DNA from: Stutzerimonas stutzeri TS44
GTDB taxonomy: Bacteria; Pseudomonadota; Gammaproteobacteria; Pseudomonadales; Pseudomonadaceae
Length of the DNA: 64,000 bases
Reading direction: 5' to 3'
NCBI GenBank assembly: GCA_000263395.1
Contig: AJXE01000002.1
Coordinates: forward strand, 248,001 to 312,000
Shown: positions 53,562 to 62,789 of the stretch, piece by piece
Position numbering within the stretch: the stretch's first letter is position 1
Layout: every line of letters starts with the position of its first letter
Made by a program: the position numbers and the translations under genes
The notes under the pieces: model-generated
What the model saw: only the letters and a program-made list of their open reading frames with translations
Database searches by the model: none
Told to the model about the DNA's origin: nothing

Positions 53562-54818
53562 ATGCTGACTGTCGTCAGACCCACACCCGCCCGTCTCGCC
53601 CTTGCCGTCGCCGCCGTCTCGCTGGCGCCGCTCACCCAGGCCGCCTTCATCGAGGACAGCAGCGCGACCCTGCAGACCCACAACATCTACCTGAACCGCG
53701 ATTTTCGCGAAGGCGATGGCCAGGCCAAGCGCGAGGAGTGGACCCAGGGCTTCATCCTCGACGTGCGCTCCGGCTTCACCGAAGGCACGGTCGGCTTCGG
53801 CCTGGATGCGCTGGGCATGCTCGGCATCAAGCTCGACTCCGGTGGCGGCCGCGCCGGCACCGACCTGCTGCCGGTGCAGGACGACGGCGGCACCCCGGAC
53901 GAATTCAGCCGCCTGGGCCTGACCGCCAAGGCGAAGATCGCCGCGACCGAGCTGCGCTACGGCTCGTACATCCCCGAGCTGCCGGTGGTCAAGGCCAGCG
54001 ACAGCCGCACCCTGCCGCAGGTGTTCGAGGGCGCCACCGCGACCTCCAGGGACATCGAAGGCCTGACGCTGATCGGCGGACGCCTGGACAAGGTGATCGA
54101 CCGCGCCTCGACCAACTCCGAAGACCTGCAGCTGAACAGCAAGAACAGCCGCTTCGCCAAGAACGTCACAGCCGATTACCTGACCTTCGCCGGGGCCGAG
54201 TACGCGTTCAACCAGAACCTCACCGGCCGCTACTACTACGGCGAGCTGGACGACGTCTATCGCCAGCACTTCTTCGGCCTGCTGGGCGTCAGGCCGCTGA
54301 GCGACAACTCCGCGCTGAGCGCCGACCTGCGCGTGATGCTCAGCGACGACAGCGGTGCGGCGAACGCCGGCAAGATCGACAACCAGGCCTGGAACGGCAT
54401 GCTCGGCTACAGCCTGGGCGGCCACAAGTTCAGCCTCGGTTATCAGCAGATGCGCGGCGATACCGGCTATGCCTACATCGACGGCGGCGATCCGTTCCTG
54501 GTCAACTTCGTGCAGATCAACGACTTCGCCAATGCCGACGAGCGTTCCTGGCAGGCGCGCTACGACTACAACTTCGCCGCCATCGGCATCCCCGGGCTGA
54601 CCTTCCTGACCCGCTACATCTCCGGCGACAACGCCGAGTACTCGGGCGGCAGCAACGGCAGCGAGTGGGAGCGCGACTTCGAATTCAAGTACGTGGTGCA
54701 GAGCGGCCCGCTGAAGAACGTTTCGCTGCGCTGGCGCAACGCGATGTTCCGCTCCGACTTCGCCCGCGACGCCGACGAAAACCGCCTGATCGTCAGCTAC
54801 AGCCTGCCGATCTGGTAA
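53562..54818 (+). CDS. opdH: OprD-family outer-membrane porin, OpdH-like
   Basis: Outer-membrane beta-barrel porin of 418 aa with a signal peptide ending near residue 28 (SLAPLTQAAFIED). The OprD pattern is clear: FIEDSSATLQTHNIYLNRDF, KREEWTQGFILDVRSGFTEG, LDALGMLGIKLDSGGGRAGT and the terminal barrel strand ENRLIVSYSLPIW ending in Trp. In P. aeruginosa OpdH takes up tricarboxylates such as cis-aconitate and is controlled by TctDE. Here it is next to tctED and heads tctCBA, which supports that role. CTGGAG lies 7-12 nt upstream of the start at 53562. The tctC gene begins 23 nt after its stop. Confidence 0.93.
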   Translation: MLTVVRPTPARLALAVAAVSLAPLTQAAFIEDSSATLQTHNIYLNRDFREGDGQAKREEWTQGFILDVRSGFTEGTVGFGLDALGMLGIKLDSGGGRAGTDLLPVQDDGGTPDEFSRLGLTAKAKIAATELRYGSYIPELPVVKASDSRTLPQVFEGATATSRDIEGLTLIGGRLDKVIDRASTNSEDLQLNSKNSRFAKNVTADYLTFAGAEYAFNQNLTGRYYYGELDDVYRQHFFGLLGVRPLSDNSALSADLRVMLSDDSGAANAGKIDNQAWNGMLGYSLGGHKFSLGYQQMRGDTGYAYIDGGDPFLVNFVQINDFANADERSWQARYDYNFAAIGIPGLTFLTRYISGDNAEYSGGSNGSEWERDFEFKYVVQSGPLKNVSLRWRNAMFRSDFARDADENRLIVSYSLPIW

Positions 54819-54841
54819 ACAGACAAGAAGAGGACCTTTCG

Positions 54842-55816
54842 ATGAAAACCCGACTCAGCCGTTTCGCCCTGTTGTCGTCCTGCCTGCTGCTGTCGAGCCA
54901 GCTGCTGGCCGAACCCAAGCGCCCCGAGTGCATCGCTCCGGCCAAGCCCGGCGGTGGTTTCGACCTGACCTGCAAGCTGGCGCAGAGCGGCCTGAAGGAC
55001 GCCGGTCTGCTCGAGGCACCGATGCGCGTCACCTACATGCCCGGCGGCGTCGGCGCGGTGGCCTACAACGCGGTGGTCGCCCAGCGCGCCGCCGACCCCG
55101 GCACCATCACCGCCTTCTCCAGCGGCTCGCTGCTCAACCTCGCCCAGGGCAAGTTCGGCCGCTACGACGAGAACGCCGTGCGCTGGCTGGCCGCGGTCGG
55201 CACCGACTACGGCGCCATCTCGGTGCGCGCCGATGCGCCGTACCAGAACCTCGATCAGCTGATTGCCGCGGTGAAGAAGGACCCGGGCAGCGTGGTATTC
55301 GGCGCCGGCGCCACCATCGGCGGCCAGGACTGGATGCAGACCGCGCTGATCGCCCGCGCTGCCGGTGTCGATCCGAAGAAGCTGCGCTACGTCGCCTTCG
55401 AGGGCGGCGGCGAAACGCTGACCGCCATGCTCGGTGGCCATGTGCAGGTCACGTCCAGCGGCCTGGGCGAAGTCACCCCGCAGCTCGACGCCGGCAAGAT
55501 CCGCATCCTCGCCGTGCTCGCCGACGAGCGCCTGCCGGGCAAGCTGGCCGATGTGCCGACCGCCAAGGAGCAGGGCTACGACATCAGCTGGCCGGTGATC
55601 CGCGGTTTCTACATGGGCCCGGAAGTGCCTGACGAGGACTTCAACTGGTGGAAGACCCAGTTCGACACCCTGCTCGCCGACGAGGACTTCGCCAAGCTGC
55701 GCGAACAGCGCGACCTGTTCCCGCTGTCGATGACCGGCGATGAGCTGACCGCCTTCGTCAAGCAGCAGGTGCAGGACTACAAGGCCCTGGCCGGCGAGTT
55801 CGGCCTGCTCAAGTAA
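54842..55816 (+). CDS. tctC: Tripartite tricarboxylate transporter binding protein TctC
   Basis: Periplasmic Bug/TctC-family binding protein, 324 aa. A signal peptide (FALLSSCLLLSSQLLA) precedes the mature protein. The family signature is CIAPAKPGGGFDLTCKLAQS, with the PGGGFD turn, then VTYMPGGVGAVAYNAVVAQR. Binding-site regions include GAGATIGGQDWMQTALIARA and GGETLTAMLGGHVQVTSSGL. The GGFDLTC form is the TctC type. AGAGGA lies upstream of the start at 54842. A GC hairpin follows its stop, likely protecting the 3' end. It works with TctB and TctA downstream. Confidence 0.95.
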   Translation: MKTRLSRFALLSSCLLLSSQLLAEPKRPECIAPAKPGGGFDLTCKLAQSGLKDAGLLEAPMRVTYMPGGVGAVAYNAVVAQRAADPGTITAFSSGSLLNLAQGKFGRYDENAVRWLAAVGTDYGAISVRADAPYQNLDQLIAAVKKDPGSVVFGAGATIGGQDWMQTALIARAAGVDPKKLRYVAFEGGGETLTAMLGGHVQVTSSGLGEVTPQLDAGKIRILAVLADERLPGKLADVPTAKEQGYDISWPVIRGFYMGPEVPDEDFNWWKTQFDTLLADEDFAKLREQRDLFPLSMTGDELTAFVKQQVQDYKALAGEFGLLK

Positions 55817-55826
55817 CGCCAGAACC

Positions 55827-55844
55827 GGCCCGCGCCCGCGGGCC
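55827..55844 (+). terminator. Hairpin between tctC and tctB
   Basis: GGCCCGCG/CGCGGGCC is an 8-bp perfect stem with a 2-nt spacer, 10 nt past the tctC stop. No T-run follows. A second GC-rich dyad covers about 55846-55874. Probably an intercistronic stem that raises binding-protein message over the permeases. Confidence 0.5.
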
Positions 55845-55895
55845 GCACGGCTCGCCCGTAACGCTCGGGCGGCCGAATCCTTGAGGTATCCCGTC

Positions 55896-56339
55896 ATGTA
55901 CGTACGTGTCTTCGCCGCGGTGTGGCTGCTCGCCTGCGCCGGCCTCGCCCTGCTCGCCTGGGGCTTCGAGGCGCCCTTCGCCTACGACCCGGTCGGCCCG
56001 CGCGCCTACCCGCTGCTGCTGCTGTTGCTGATGGGCTGCGGCGCTCTATGGCTGCTGCTCAAGCCGCAGGGTGAACCGACGCCGGCATTCGACCCTCCGG
56101 GCGCCGTGCGCGCGGTGCTCTGCGTGCTGGCGCTGCTGGCCTACGCGCTGCTGTTCGAAACCCTGGGTTTCGTCATCAGCACCGCGCTGACCGGCTTTGC
56201 CCTCGGCCTGCTGTTCAACGGTCGCCTGTGGCCCAGCCTGATCAGCGGCGCGCTGCTCGGCGCGCTGCTCTACGGGCTGTTCGATTACCTGCTGGACGTG
56301 CCGCTGCCGCTTGGCCTGCTGCGTCTGCTGGAGAGCTGA
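55896..56339 (+). CDS. tctB: Tripartite tricarboxylate transporter small subunit TctB
   Basis: Small permease subunit, 147 aa, four membrane segments (VFAAVWLLACAGLALLAWGF, AYPLLLLLLMGCGALWLLLK, AVRAVLCVLALLAYALLFE and GFALGLLFNGRLWPS... region). The DPVGPRAYPLLLLLLMG block and the LLFETLGFVISTALTGFALG block match the TctB family. The start at 55896 (MYVRVFAAVWL) has TTGAGG 9-14 nt upstream; an ATG five codons earlier is less well placed. The large subunit TctA starts 1 nt after its stop. Confidence 0.92.
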   Translation: MYVRVFAAVWLLACAGLALLAWGFEAPFAYDPVGPRAYPLLLLLLMGCGALWLLLKPQGEPTPAFDPPGAVRAVLCVLALLAYALLFETLGFVISTALTGFALGLLFNGRLWPSLISGALLGALLYGLFDYLLDVPLPLGLLRLLES

Positions 56340-56340
56340 A

Positions 56341-57858
56341 ATGGAAACTTTGAACTTCTTGCTGCAGGGCTTCGATGTCGCCACCCGGCCGACCAACCTG
56401 CTGGTGGCGCTGTTCGGCGCCTTCGTCGGCACCGTGGTCGGCCTGCTGCCGGGGCTCGGCCCGATCAACGGCGTGGCGCTGCTGCTGCCGCTGGCCTTCG
56501 CCCTCGGCCTGCCACCGGAGACGGCGCTGATCCTGCTCGCCGCGGTGTACCTGGGCTGCGAATACGGCGGGCGCATCTCGGCGATCCTGCTCAACGTGCC
56601 GGGCGACGCTGCGGCGGTGATGACCACCCTCGACGGCTATCCGCTGGCGCGTCAGGGCAAGGCCGGCATTGCGTTGTCGCTGTCGGCGGTGAGTTCGTTC
56701 GTCGGCAGTTTCATCGCCACCTGCGGCGTGGTGCTGTTCGCTCCGCTGCTGGCGAAATGGGCGGTGGCGTTCGGCCCGGCGGAGTACTTCGTGCTGATGA
56801 TCTTCGCCATCGCCTGCCTGGGCGGCATGGTCGGCGACAAGCCGGTGAAGACGCTGATGGCCGCGCTGATGGGACTGGCGCTGGCCACGGTGGGCGTCGA
56901 TTCGACCACCGGTGTCTACCGTTTCACCTTCGACAGCGTCAGCCTGTCCGACGGCATCCAGTTCGTCATCGTGGTGATCGGCTTCTTCAGCGTCAGCGAG
57001 ATCCTGCTGATGCTGGAGAAGACCCACAGCGGCCAGCAGGCGGTCAAGGCCAGCGGGCGGCTGCTGTTCAACTTCAAGGAATTCTGCCTGACCTTCTGGA
57101 CCATGCTGCGCAGCGCCGTGGCCGGCTTCATCATCGGTACGCTGCCGGGCGCCGGGGCGACCATCGCCAGCGCCATGACCTACATGAGCGAGAAGCGCAT
57201 GGCCGGTGCCGAGGGTCGTTTCGGCGACGGCGACCTGCGTGGCCTGGCCGCCCCGGAATCGGCCAACAATGCCTCGGCCTGCGGTTCGCTGATCCCCATG
57301 CTGACCCTCGGCGTACCCGGCTCGGGCACCACGGCGGTGATGATCGGCGCGCTGACGCTGTACAACATCACCCCCGGCCCGCTGCTGTTCGAGCAGCAGC
57401 CGGACGTGGTCTGGGGCCTGATCGCCTCGCTGTTCATCGGCAACGTCATCCTGCTGGTGATGAACATCCCGCTGGTCGGCCTGTTCTCGCGCATGCTCGC
57501 CGTGCCGAACTGGGTGCTGGTGCCGGCGATCACCGTGATCAGCATGGTCGGCGTCTACTCTGTGCACAGCACCACCTTCGACCTGGTGCTGATGGTCGGC
57601 CTTGGCGTGTTCGGCTACCTGCTGCGCAAGCTGGATTTCCCGCTGTCGGCGCTGATCCTCGGTTTCGTTCTCGGCGAGATGATGGAAGACAACCTGCGCC
57701 GTGCGCTGTCGATCTCCAACGGTGAACTGGGCATCCTCTGGAGCAGCCCGATCACCCTGGCGCTGTGGGCGCTGACCGCGGCCATGCTGGGCATGCCGGC
57801 GCTGCGCTGGTGGCTCAAGCGCCGCCGTCGCGGCAGCGTGATCGAGGCGCAGGCCTGA
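56341..57858 (+). CDS. tctA: Tripartite tricarboxylate transporter large subunit TctA
   Basis: Large permease of 505 aa with about 12 membrane segments. Family motifs are GLLPGLGPINGVALLLPLAF, YLGCEYGGRISAILLNVPGD, the second-half GTLPGAGATIASAMTYMSEK, PESANNASACGSLIPMLTLG and GVPGSGTTAVMIGALTLYNI. The C-terminal RKLDFPLSALILGFVLGEMM is also typical. With TctC and TctB it forms a citrate/tricarboxylate:proton importer. It starts 1 nt after tctB and is followed 1 nt after its stop by the abrB-like gene, so all are in one unit. Confidence 0.96.
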   Translation: METLNFLLQGFDVATRPTNLLVALFGAFVGTVVGLLPGLGPINGVALLLPLAFALGLPPETALILLAAVYLGCEYGGRISAILLNVPGDAAAVMTTLDGYPLARQGKAGIALSLSAVSSFVGSFIATCGVVLFAPLLAKWAVAFGPAEYFVLMIFAIACLGGMVGDKPVKTLMAALMGLALATVGVDSTTGVYRFTFDSVSLSDGIQFVIVVIGFFSVSEILLMLEKTHSGQQAVKASGRLLFNFKEFCLTFWTMLRSAVAGFIIGTLPGAGATIASAMTYMSEKRMAGAEGRFGDGDLRGLAAPESANNASACGSLIPMLTLGVPGSGTTAVMIGALTLYNITPGPLLFEQQPDVVWGLIASLFIGNVILLVMNIPLVGLFSRMLAVPNWVLVPAITVISMVGVYSVHSTTFDLVLMVGLGVFGYLLRKLDFPLSALILGFVLGEMMEDNLRRALSISNGELGILWSSPITLALWALTAAMLGMPALRWWLKRRRRGSVIEAQA

Positions 57859-57859
57859 C

Positions 57860-58879
57860 ATGCGTGAACTGCCGAGCTGGTGGGTGACGCCACTGATCGG
57901 CGCCCTCGGCGGCTGGCTGGCGAGCCTGGCCGGCTGGCCGCTACCGTGGATGGTCGGCTCGCTGCTGGCGGTGATCGCCGCCCGCTGCAGCGGCTGGCTG
58001 GTGCGCGAGATGCCGCGCGGCCGCCAGGCTGGGCAATGGATCGTCGCCAGCGGTATCGGCCTGCACTTTACCGGCGAGGTGATGGGCGAGGTGCTGGCGC
58101 ACTTCGGCGCGATTCTCGCCGGCGCGCTCGGCACCCTGGCGCTGAGCCTGATCGGCATGTCCATTCTCTCGCGCGGCGGATGCGACCGTGCCACCGCCTA
58201 CTTCGCCAGCATGCCGGGCGGTGCCAGCGAGATGGTCAACCTGGCCAGCCGGAACGCCGCCAACCCCGGCCGCGTCGCAGCCGCGCACAGCCTGCGCATG
58301 CTGCTGGTGGTGCTGGTGATTCCGGCGTTCTTCACCTGGAGCCTGCCGCCGGTCCAGGCGCCCGCGCCGCTGCCGGTCGACTGGTTCTGGCTGGCCGTGC
58401 TGCTACCGGCCGGCGGTCTGCTGGCGCTGCTCTGGCGCCGGTTCGGCCAACCCAATCCGTGGATGCTCGGTCCGCTGTCCGCCTGTGCGCTGGCCAGCGC
58501 CGGATTCGACCTGCACGTCGGCCTGCCGGACGGCTTGGGGCAGGTCGGCCAATGGCTGATCGGCTCGTCGCTGGCCTGCCACTTCGATCGCGCGTTCTTC
58601 CGCACTGCGCCGCTGTTTCTGCTGCGCGTGCTGCTGTTCACGCTGACGGCCATGCTCGTCGCCGTGGCGCTGGCCGCCGGGCTCGGCTGGGCGACGGCGC
58701 TGGATGAGACTTCGCTGATGCTGGGGATGATGCCCGGCGGCATCACCGAGCTGTGCCTGACCGCCGAGGCGCTGCAGCTGTCGGTGGCGCTGGTCACCGC
58801 GGTGCAGGTGCTAAGGCTGTTTCTGGTGATGTTTCTCGCCGAGCCGTTGTTTCGGCTCTGGCAACGAGCCACGCTTTAG
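57860..58879 (+). CDS. AbrB-family (COG3180) membrane protein
   Basis: Predicted polytopic inner-membrane protein of 339 aa of the AbrB/AmoA-like family (DUF decribed as ammonia monooxygenase-like). The internal duplication is visible in two similar halves: WWVTPLIGALGGWLASLAGW with YFASMPGGASEMVNLASRNA, and GQPNPWMLGPLSACALAS with LGMMPGGITELCLTAEALQ. The S/M-x-PGG-x-S/T-E motif in both halves is the hallmark. About ten membrane segments are present. It starts 1 nt after the tctA stop and shares its operon. The substrate is not known; a carrier for a related organic acid is a reasonable inference. Confidence 0.88.
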   Translation: MRELPSWWVTPLIGALGGWLASLAGWPLPWMVGSLLAVIAARCSGWLVREMPRGRQAGQWIVASGIGLHFTGEVMGEVLAHFGAILAGALGTLALSLIGMSILSRGGCDRATAYFASMPGGASEMVNLASRNAANPGRVAAAHSLRMLLVVLVIPAFFTWSLPPVQAPAPLPVDWFWLAVLLPAGGLLALLWRRFGQPNPWMLGPLSACALASAGFDLHVGLPDGLGQVGQWLIGSSLACHFDRAFFRTAPLFLLRVLLFTLTAMLVAVALAAGLGWATALDETSLMLGMMPGGITELCLTAEALQLSVALVTAVQVLRLFLVMFLAEPLFRLWQRATL

Positions 58880-58904
58880 CCCGCCGCCAGGCGGGCTCTT
58901 TTTT
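58878..58904 (+). terminator. Intrinsic terminator of the opdH-tctCBA-abrB operon
   Basis: An 8-bp stem AGCCCGCC/GGCGGGCT with a 4-nt loop is followed by CTTTTTT. It overlaps the stop codon of the abrB-like gene. It is a textbook rho-independent terminator. Confidence 0.92.
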
Positions 58905-58946
58905 GGCACCAAGCGCAGTCATTGCTGTTTGCCACGCGATGCGGGC

Positions 58947-60176
58947 TCAGCCGAAGAACCAGTAGCACACCAGAATCGCCGCGATCACACCGGCCAGATC
59001 CGCCAGCAGCGCACAGCCCACCGCATGCCGCGCGCGCTGGATGCCGACGGCGCCGAAGTACACCGCCAGCACATAGAAGGTCGTCTCGGTGCTGCCCTGC
59101 ACCGTCGCCGCGACCAGCGCCGGGAAGCTGTCGACGCCGTGGTTCTGCATGGTTTCGATCAGCATGGCGCGCGCCGCCGAGCCGGAGAACGGCTTGACCA
59201 GCGCGGTCGGCAGCGCATCGACGAAACGGGTATCCCAGCCCAGCGTCTCGACCAGCCAGCGAATGCCGTCCAGGCCGAAATCCAGGGCGCCGGATGCGCG
59301 CAGCGCACCGACCGCCACCAGCATGGCGACCAGATACGGCAGCAGGCTCTTGGCCACGTCGAAGCCTTCCTTGGCGCCTTCGACGAAGCTCTCGTAGACC
59401 GGCACCTTGCGCAGCGCGCCGACCACCACGAAGACCACGATCAGGCCGAACAGCGTGAGGTTGCCCAGCAGCGAGGACAGCGACGCCAGCGCGGTCGCCG
59501 ACAGGCTCGCCAGCAGCGCCATGAACGCGCCGAGCAGCAGCGCACCGGGAATCAGGTAGGCCAGCACCACCGGGTCCCACAGGCGCAGGCGCTGCATCAG
59601 CGCCACCGACAGCAGCCCGACCAGAGTCGAGGCGCTGGTGGCGAGCAGGATCGGCAGGAACACCAGGGTCGGGTCCTCGGCGCCCTGCTGCACGCGGTAC
59701 ATGAAGATCGACACCGGCAGCAGCGTCAGCGACGACGCGTTGAGCACCAGAAAGAGAATCTGCGCGTTGCTCGCCGTGGTGCTCGACGGGTTGAGCTCCT
59801 GCAGCGAGCGCATCGCCTTGAGGCCGATGGGCGTGGCGGCGTTGTCCAGCCCCAGGCCGTTGGCGGCGAAGTTGAGGGTGATCAGCCCCAGCGCCGGATG
59901 ACCGGCCGGCACCTCGGGCATCAGTCGACGGAACAGCGGGCCGAGCAGCCGCGCCAGCAGTTCGACCAGTCCGGCCTGCTCGGCGATGCGCAGAAAGCCC
60001 AGCCACAGCGTCAGCGTGCCGAACAGCAGGATCATCACTTCCACGGCCAGCCTGGCCATTGCGAACAGGCTTTCCACCAGCGCGGCGAACACCGCCGGAT
60101 CGCCGCCAAGCAGCCAGCGCGCCAGGGCGGCGGCGGCGGCAACCAGGAAAAAGCCCAGCCAGAGGCCGTTGAGCAT
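58947..60176 (-). CDS. SpmA-SpmB fusion (nucleoside-recognition/Gate domains)
   Basis: Predicted inner-membrane protein of 409 aa made of two Gate/nucleoside-recognition domains, as in SpmA (about 1-200) and SpmB (about 215-409) of spore formers. Visible blocks: LITLNFAANGLGLDNAATPI and NAQILFLVLNASSLTLLPVS in the SpmA half; LVKPFSGSAARAMLIETMQN and VQGSTETTFYVLAVYFGAVG in the SpmB half. About 10-12 membrane segments are present. In Gram-negative bacteria the fused form is common and of unknown role. The start could be at 60176 or at an ATG two codons earlier (60182); AGAGG precedes both. A hairpin-rich gap lies upstream. Confidence 0.85.
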   Translation of the reverse strand: MLNGLWLGFFLVAAAAALARWLLGGDPAVFAALVESLFAMARLAVEVMILLFGTLTLWLGFLRIAEQAGLVELLARLLGPLFRRLMPEVPAGHPALGLITLNFAANGLGLDNAATPIGLKAMRSLQELNPSSTTASNAQILFLVLNASSLTLLPVSIFMYRVQQGAEDPTLVFLPILLATSASTLVGLLSVALMQRLRLWDPVVLAYLIPGALLLGAFMALLASLSATALASLSSLLGNLTLFGLIVVFVVVGALRKVPVYESFVEGAKEGFDVAKSLLPYLVAMLVAVGALRASGALDFGLDGIRWLVETLGWDTRFVDALPTALVKPFSGSAARAMLIETMQNHGVDSFPALVAATVQGSTETTFYVLAVYFGAVGIQRARHAVGCALLADLAGVIAAILVCYWFFG

Positions 60177-60554
60177 GTGCATCCCCCCTCTTTCGACAGG
60201 CAGCGATGATAGCCGCGTCATGCCGGGAGGATAGAGCGACAGCGAGGGAAAAATCCGCGAAGTGGACAAAGCGACGATAGGGCCGCGCGCCGGAGCGATG
60301 ACCATGCTCCGGCGCGCAGCACCAGCCGAACCCGGACCGTTGCCGAAGGTACTCCCTGTACCCCTGGGTCACGCCGCCATGCAGAGCAACCCGTCCCCCT
60401 GGTTCACCCCTTGTCGGGGCTGCTTCCCTCGGCGCCGACCGTTGCGTCGGCGCCGCTGTTGAGGCGCGCTACGCGCACCTCGAAAGAACTCTGGCGTCCT
60501 GTGCCGTTTCCGCTCCTCGGTGTGGAGCCGCCCGTTACGGGCGGCTTCATCCCG
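60177..60554. other. Hairpin-rich non-coding stretch, candidate structured RNA
   Basis: This 378-nt gap between the SpmAB fusion and the DUF1328 gene (both minus strand) has no credible coding frame. It holds five dyads in succession. They are a 12-bp perfect stem at 60285-60317 (GCGCGCCGGAGC), GGTAC/GTACC at 60348-60362, a 9-bp stem at 60431-60454 (GGCGCCGAC), GAGG..CCTC with inner GCGC at 60461-60481, and a 9-bp stem at 60526-60546 (AGCCGCCCG). None has a T-run. The minus-strand reading contains several GGA motifs. No known RNA family is recognised. Confidence 0.55.
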
Positions 60555-60725
60555 TCAGACGCGCGGACCGCGTCCTCGTCCGAAGATCAGCGATGCCACG
60601 AACAGCACCAGGAAGACCACAAACAGGATCTTGGCGATACCTGTAGCGGTGCCTGCGATGCCACCGAAGCCCAGTACCGCGGCGATGATGGCGATGATCA
60701 GGAAAGTGATAGCCCAACTCAGCAT
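60555..60725 (-). CDS. DUF1328 (UPF0391) small membrane protein
   Basis: Predicted inner-membrane protein of 56 aa, too short for many gene callers. The sequence starts [20 protein letters not shown], continues [20 protein letters not shown] and ends with a short basic tail (FGRGRGPRV). This is the DUF1328 pattern, with two membrane segments around a GGIAGTA turn. GAGGAG lies 8-10 nt upstream of the start at 60725. The family is widespread and of unknown function; several members are stress-induced. It is followed downstream by the 60526-60546 hairpin and preceded by the 78-aa protein gene. Confidence 0.9.
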   Translation of the reverse strand: MLSWAITFLIIAIIAAVLGFGGIAGTATGIAKILFVVFLVLFVASLIFGRGRGPRV

Positions 60726-60834
60726 GGTGCGACTCCTCTCGGTTCAGGATCGGTTCTCGACGGACCGGCCAGGGCACGATCAACTACGAGTTTTTTCTAC
60801 GCATCCTTGCCGGTTCGCCTGCAAACTCCCTGCT

Positions 60835-61071
60835 TCAGAAGACCCAGCGCTGCTCCGAGCGCGGCTGGTGCAAGTCGAGTGATTGCGGTGCCCGGCCAGT
60901 CAGCGTGATCTCACTAGGTTGAGCGTCATACAGCTGGATTCGTTCCGCGGCGTCCGGCTGCTGCTGGCTGAGCGGTTCGTCCATCGGCTGTTTGGCTCCC
61001 ATGATCAAGGTCACCACTGCGGCGCCAAGCAATCCTTTGCTGGCCAGGGACAAGCGGGCTTCGCGGTTCAT
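60835..61071 (-). CDS. Small hypothetical protein with N-terminal membrane anchor
   Basis: Predicted 78-aa protein. The N-terminus is basic (MNREARLSLASKG) followed by one hydrophobic stretch (LLGAAVVTLIMGA), which could be a signal anchor. The rest is hydrophilic (MDEPLSQQQPDAAERIQLYD, ITLTGRAPQSLDLHQPRSEQ). GGAG 8-9 nt before 61071 supports this ATG. An upstream TTG in frame is possible. I recall a similar small gene beside algB in P. aeruginosa, but I do not know its function. It is divergent from algB with a 371-nt gap. Confidence 0.65.
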   Translation of the reverse strand: MNREARLSLASKGLLGAAVVTLIMGAKQPMDEPLSQQQPDAAERIQLYDAQPSEITLTGRAPQSLDLHQPRSEQRWVF

Positions 61072-61442
61072 CCTCAACTCCTTCTAAGCATGTCGTAGGC
61101 GATTAACCGAGACGTTGCAGTCCGCGTGCCAGCCTTGCCGCAATAAATAATTCTGTTAAATCATATACTTACAAATGAATCGCGCTCGAATCGTCCTTGA
61201 TTTTGCACGAGCCGCCCCGCCGTCTCGTGCATTTTGCATGGCCGTCTCCGCTCAGGATCGCGTACCCCGTGCCTGATGCCGGCCACTGCGGCGTAGCGCA
61301 TGGATTGCCGGAACGTCGACGGCGCACCGTGCAACTTGCAAGACTTTTCATAGACTAAACAATTCGCCTCGGGCATCAGGCAGCCGCGGCCCCTCAGTGC
61401 CGCTTGCCGCATCAGCAGCCTCAAAATCCGCTAGGAGCATTC
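61072..61442. promoter_or_regulatory. Long divergent leader between the 78-aa gene and algB
   Basis: This 371-nt gap contains an AT-rich block at 61141-61183, unlike its surroundings. Next to it lies a symmetrical element: ATTTTGCACGAG at 61200-61211, a 12-nt spacer, and CTCGTGCATTTTGCA at 61224-61238. It combines an inverted repeat (GCACGAG/CTCGTGC) with a direct repeat of ATTTTGCA 31 bp apart. A further TTGCAAG is at 61337-61343. No clear sigma-54 or AlgU promoter is evident. algB starts 204 nt downstream of the element. Confidence 0.5.

Positions 61443-62785
<1,343 letters not shown>

Positions 62786-62789
<4 letters not shown>

Noticed and set aside
53738..55816. A 692-codon frame that joins an out-of-frame reading of opdH to tctC.
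   Set aside because: The first part is a +2 shadow of the porin. The true tctC start at 54842 has a ribosome site and signal peptide, so there is no fusion protein.
60285..60546. Identity of the hairpin-rich gap with RNase P RNA, 4.5S RNA, tmRNA, 6S RNA or RsmY/Z.
   Set aside because: None of the conserved core sequences I know for these RNAs is present.
61314..61345. A sigma-54 or AlgU promoter in front of algB.
   Set aside because: Candidates (GGCGCA..TTGCA and GAACGT..) miss the required spacing or the second box.
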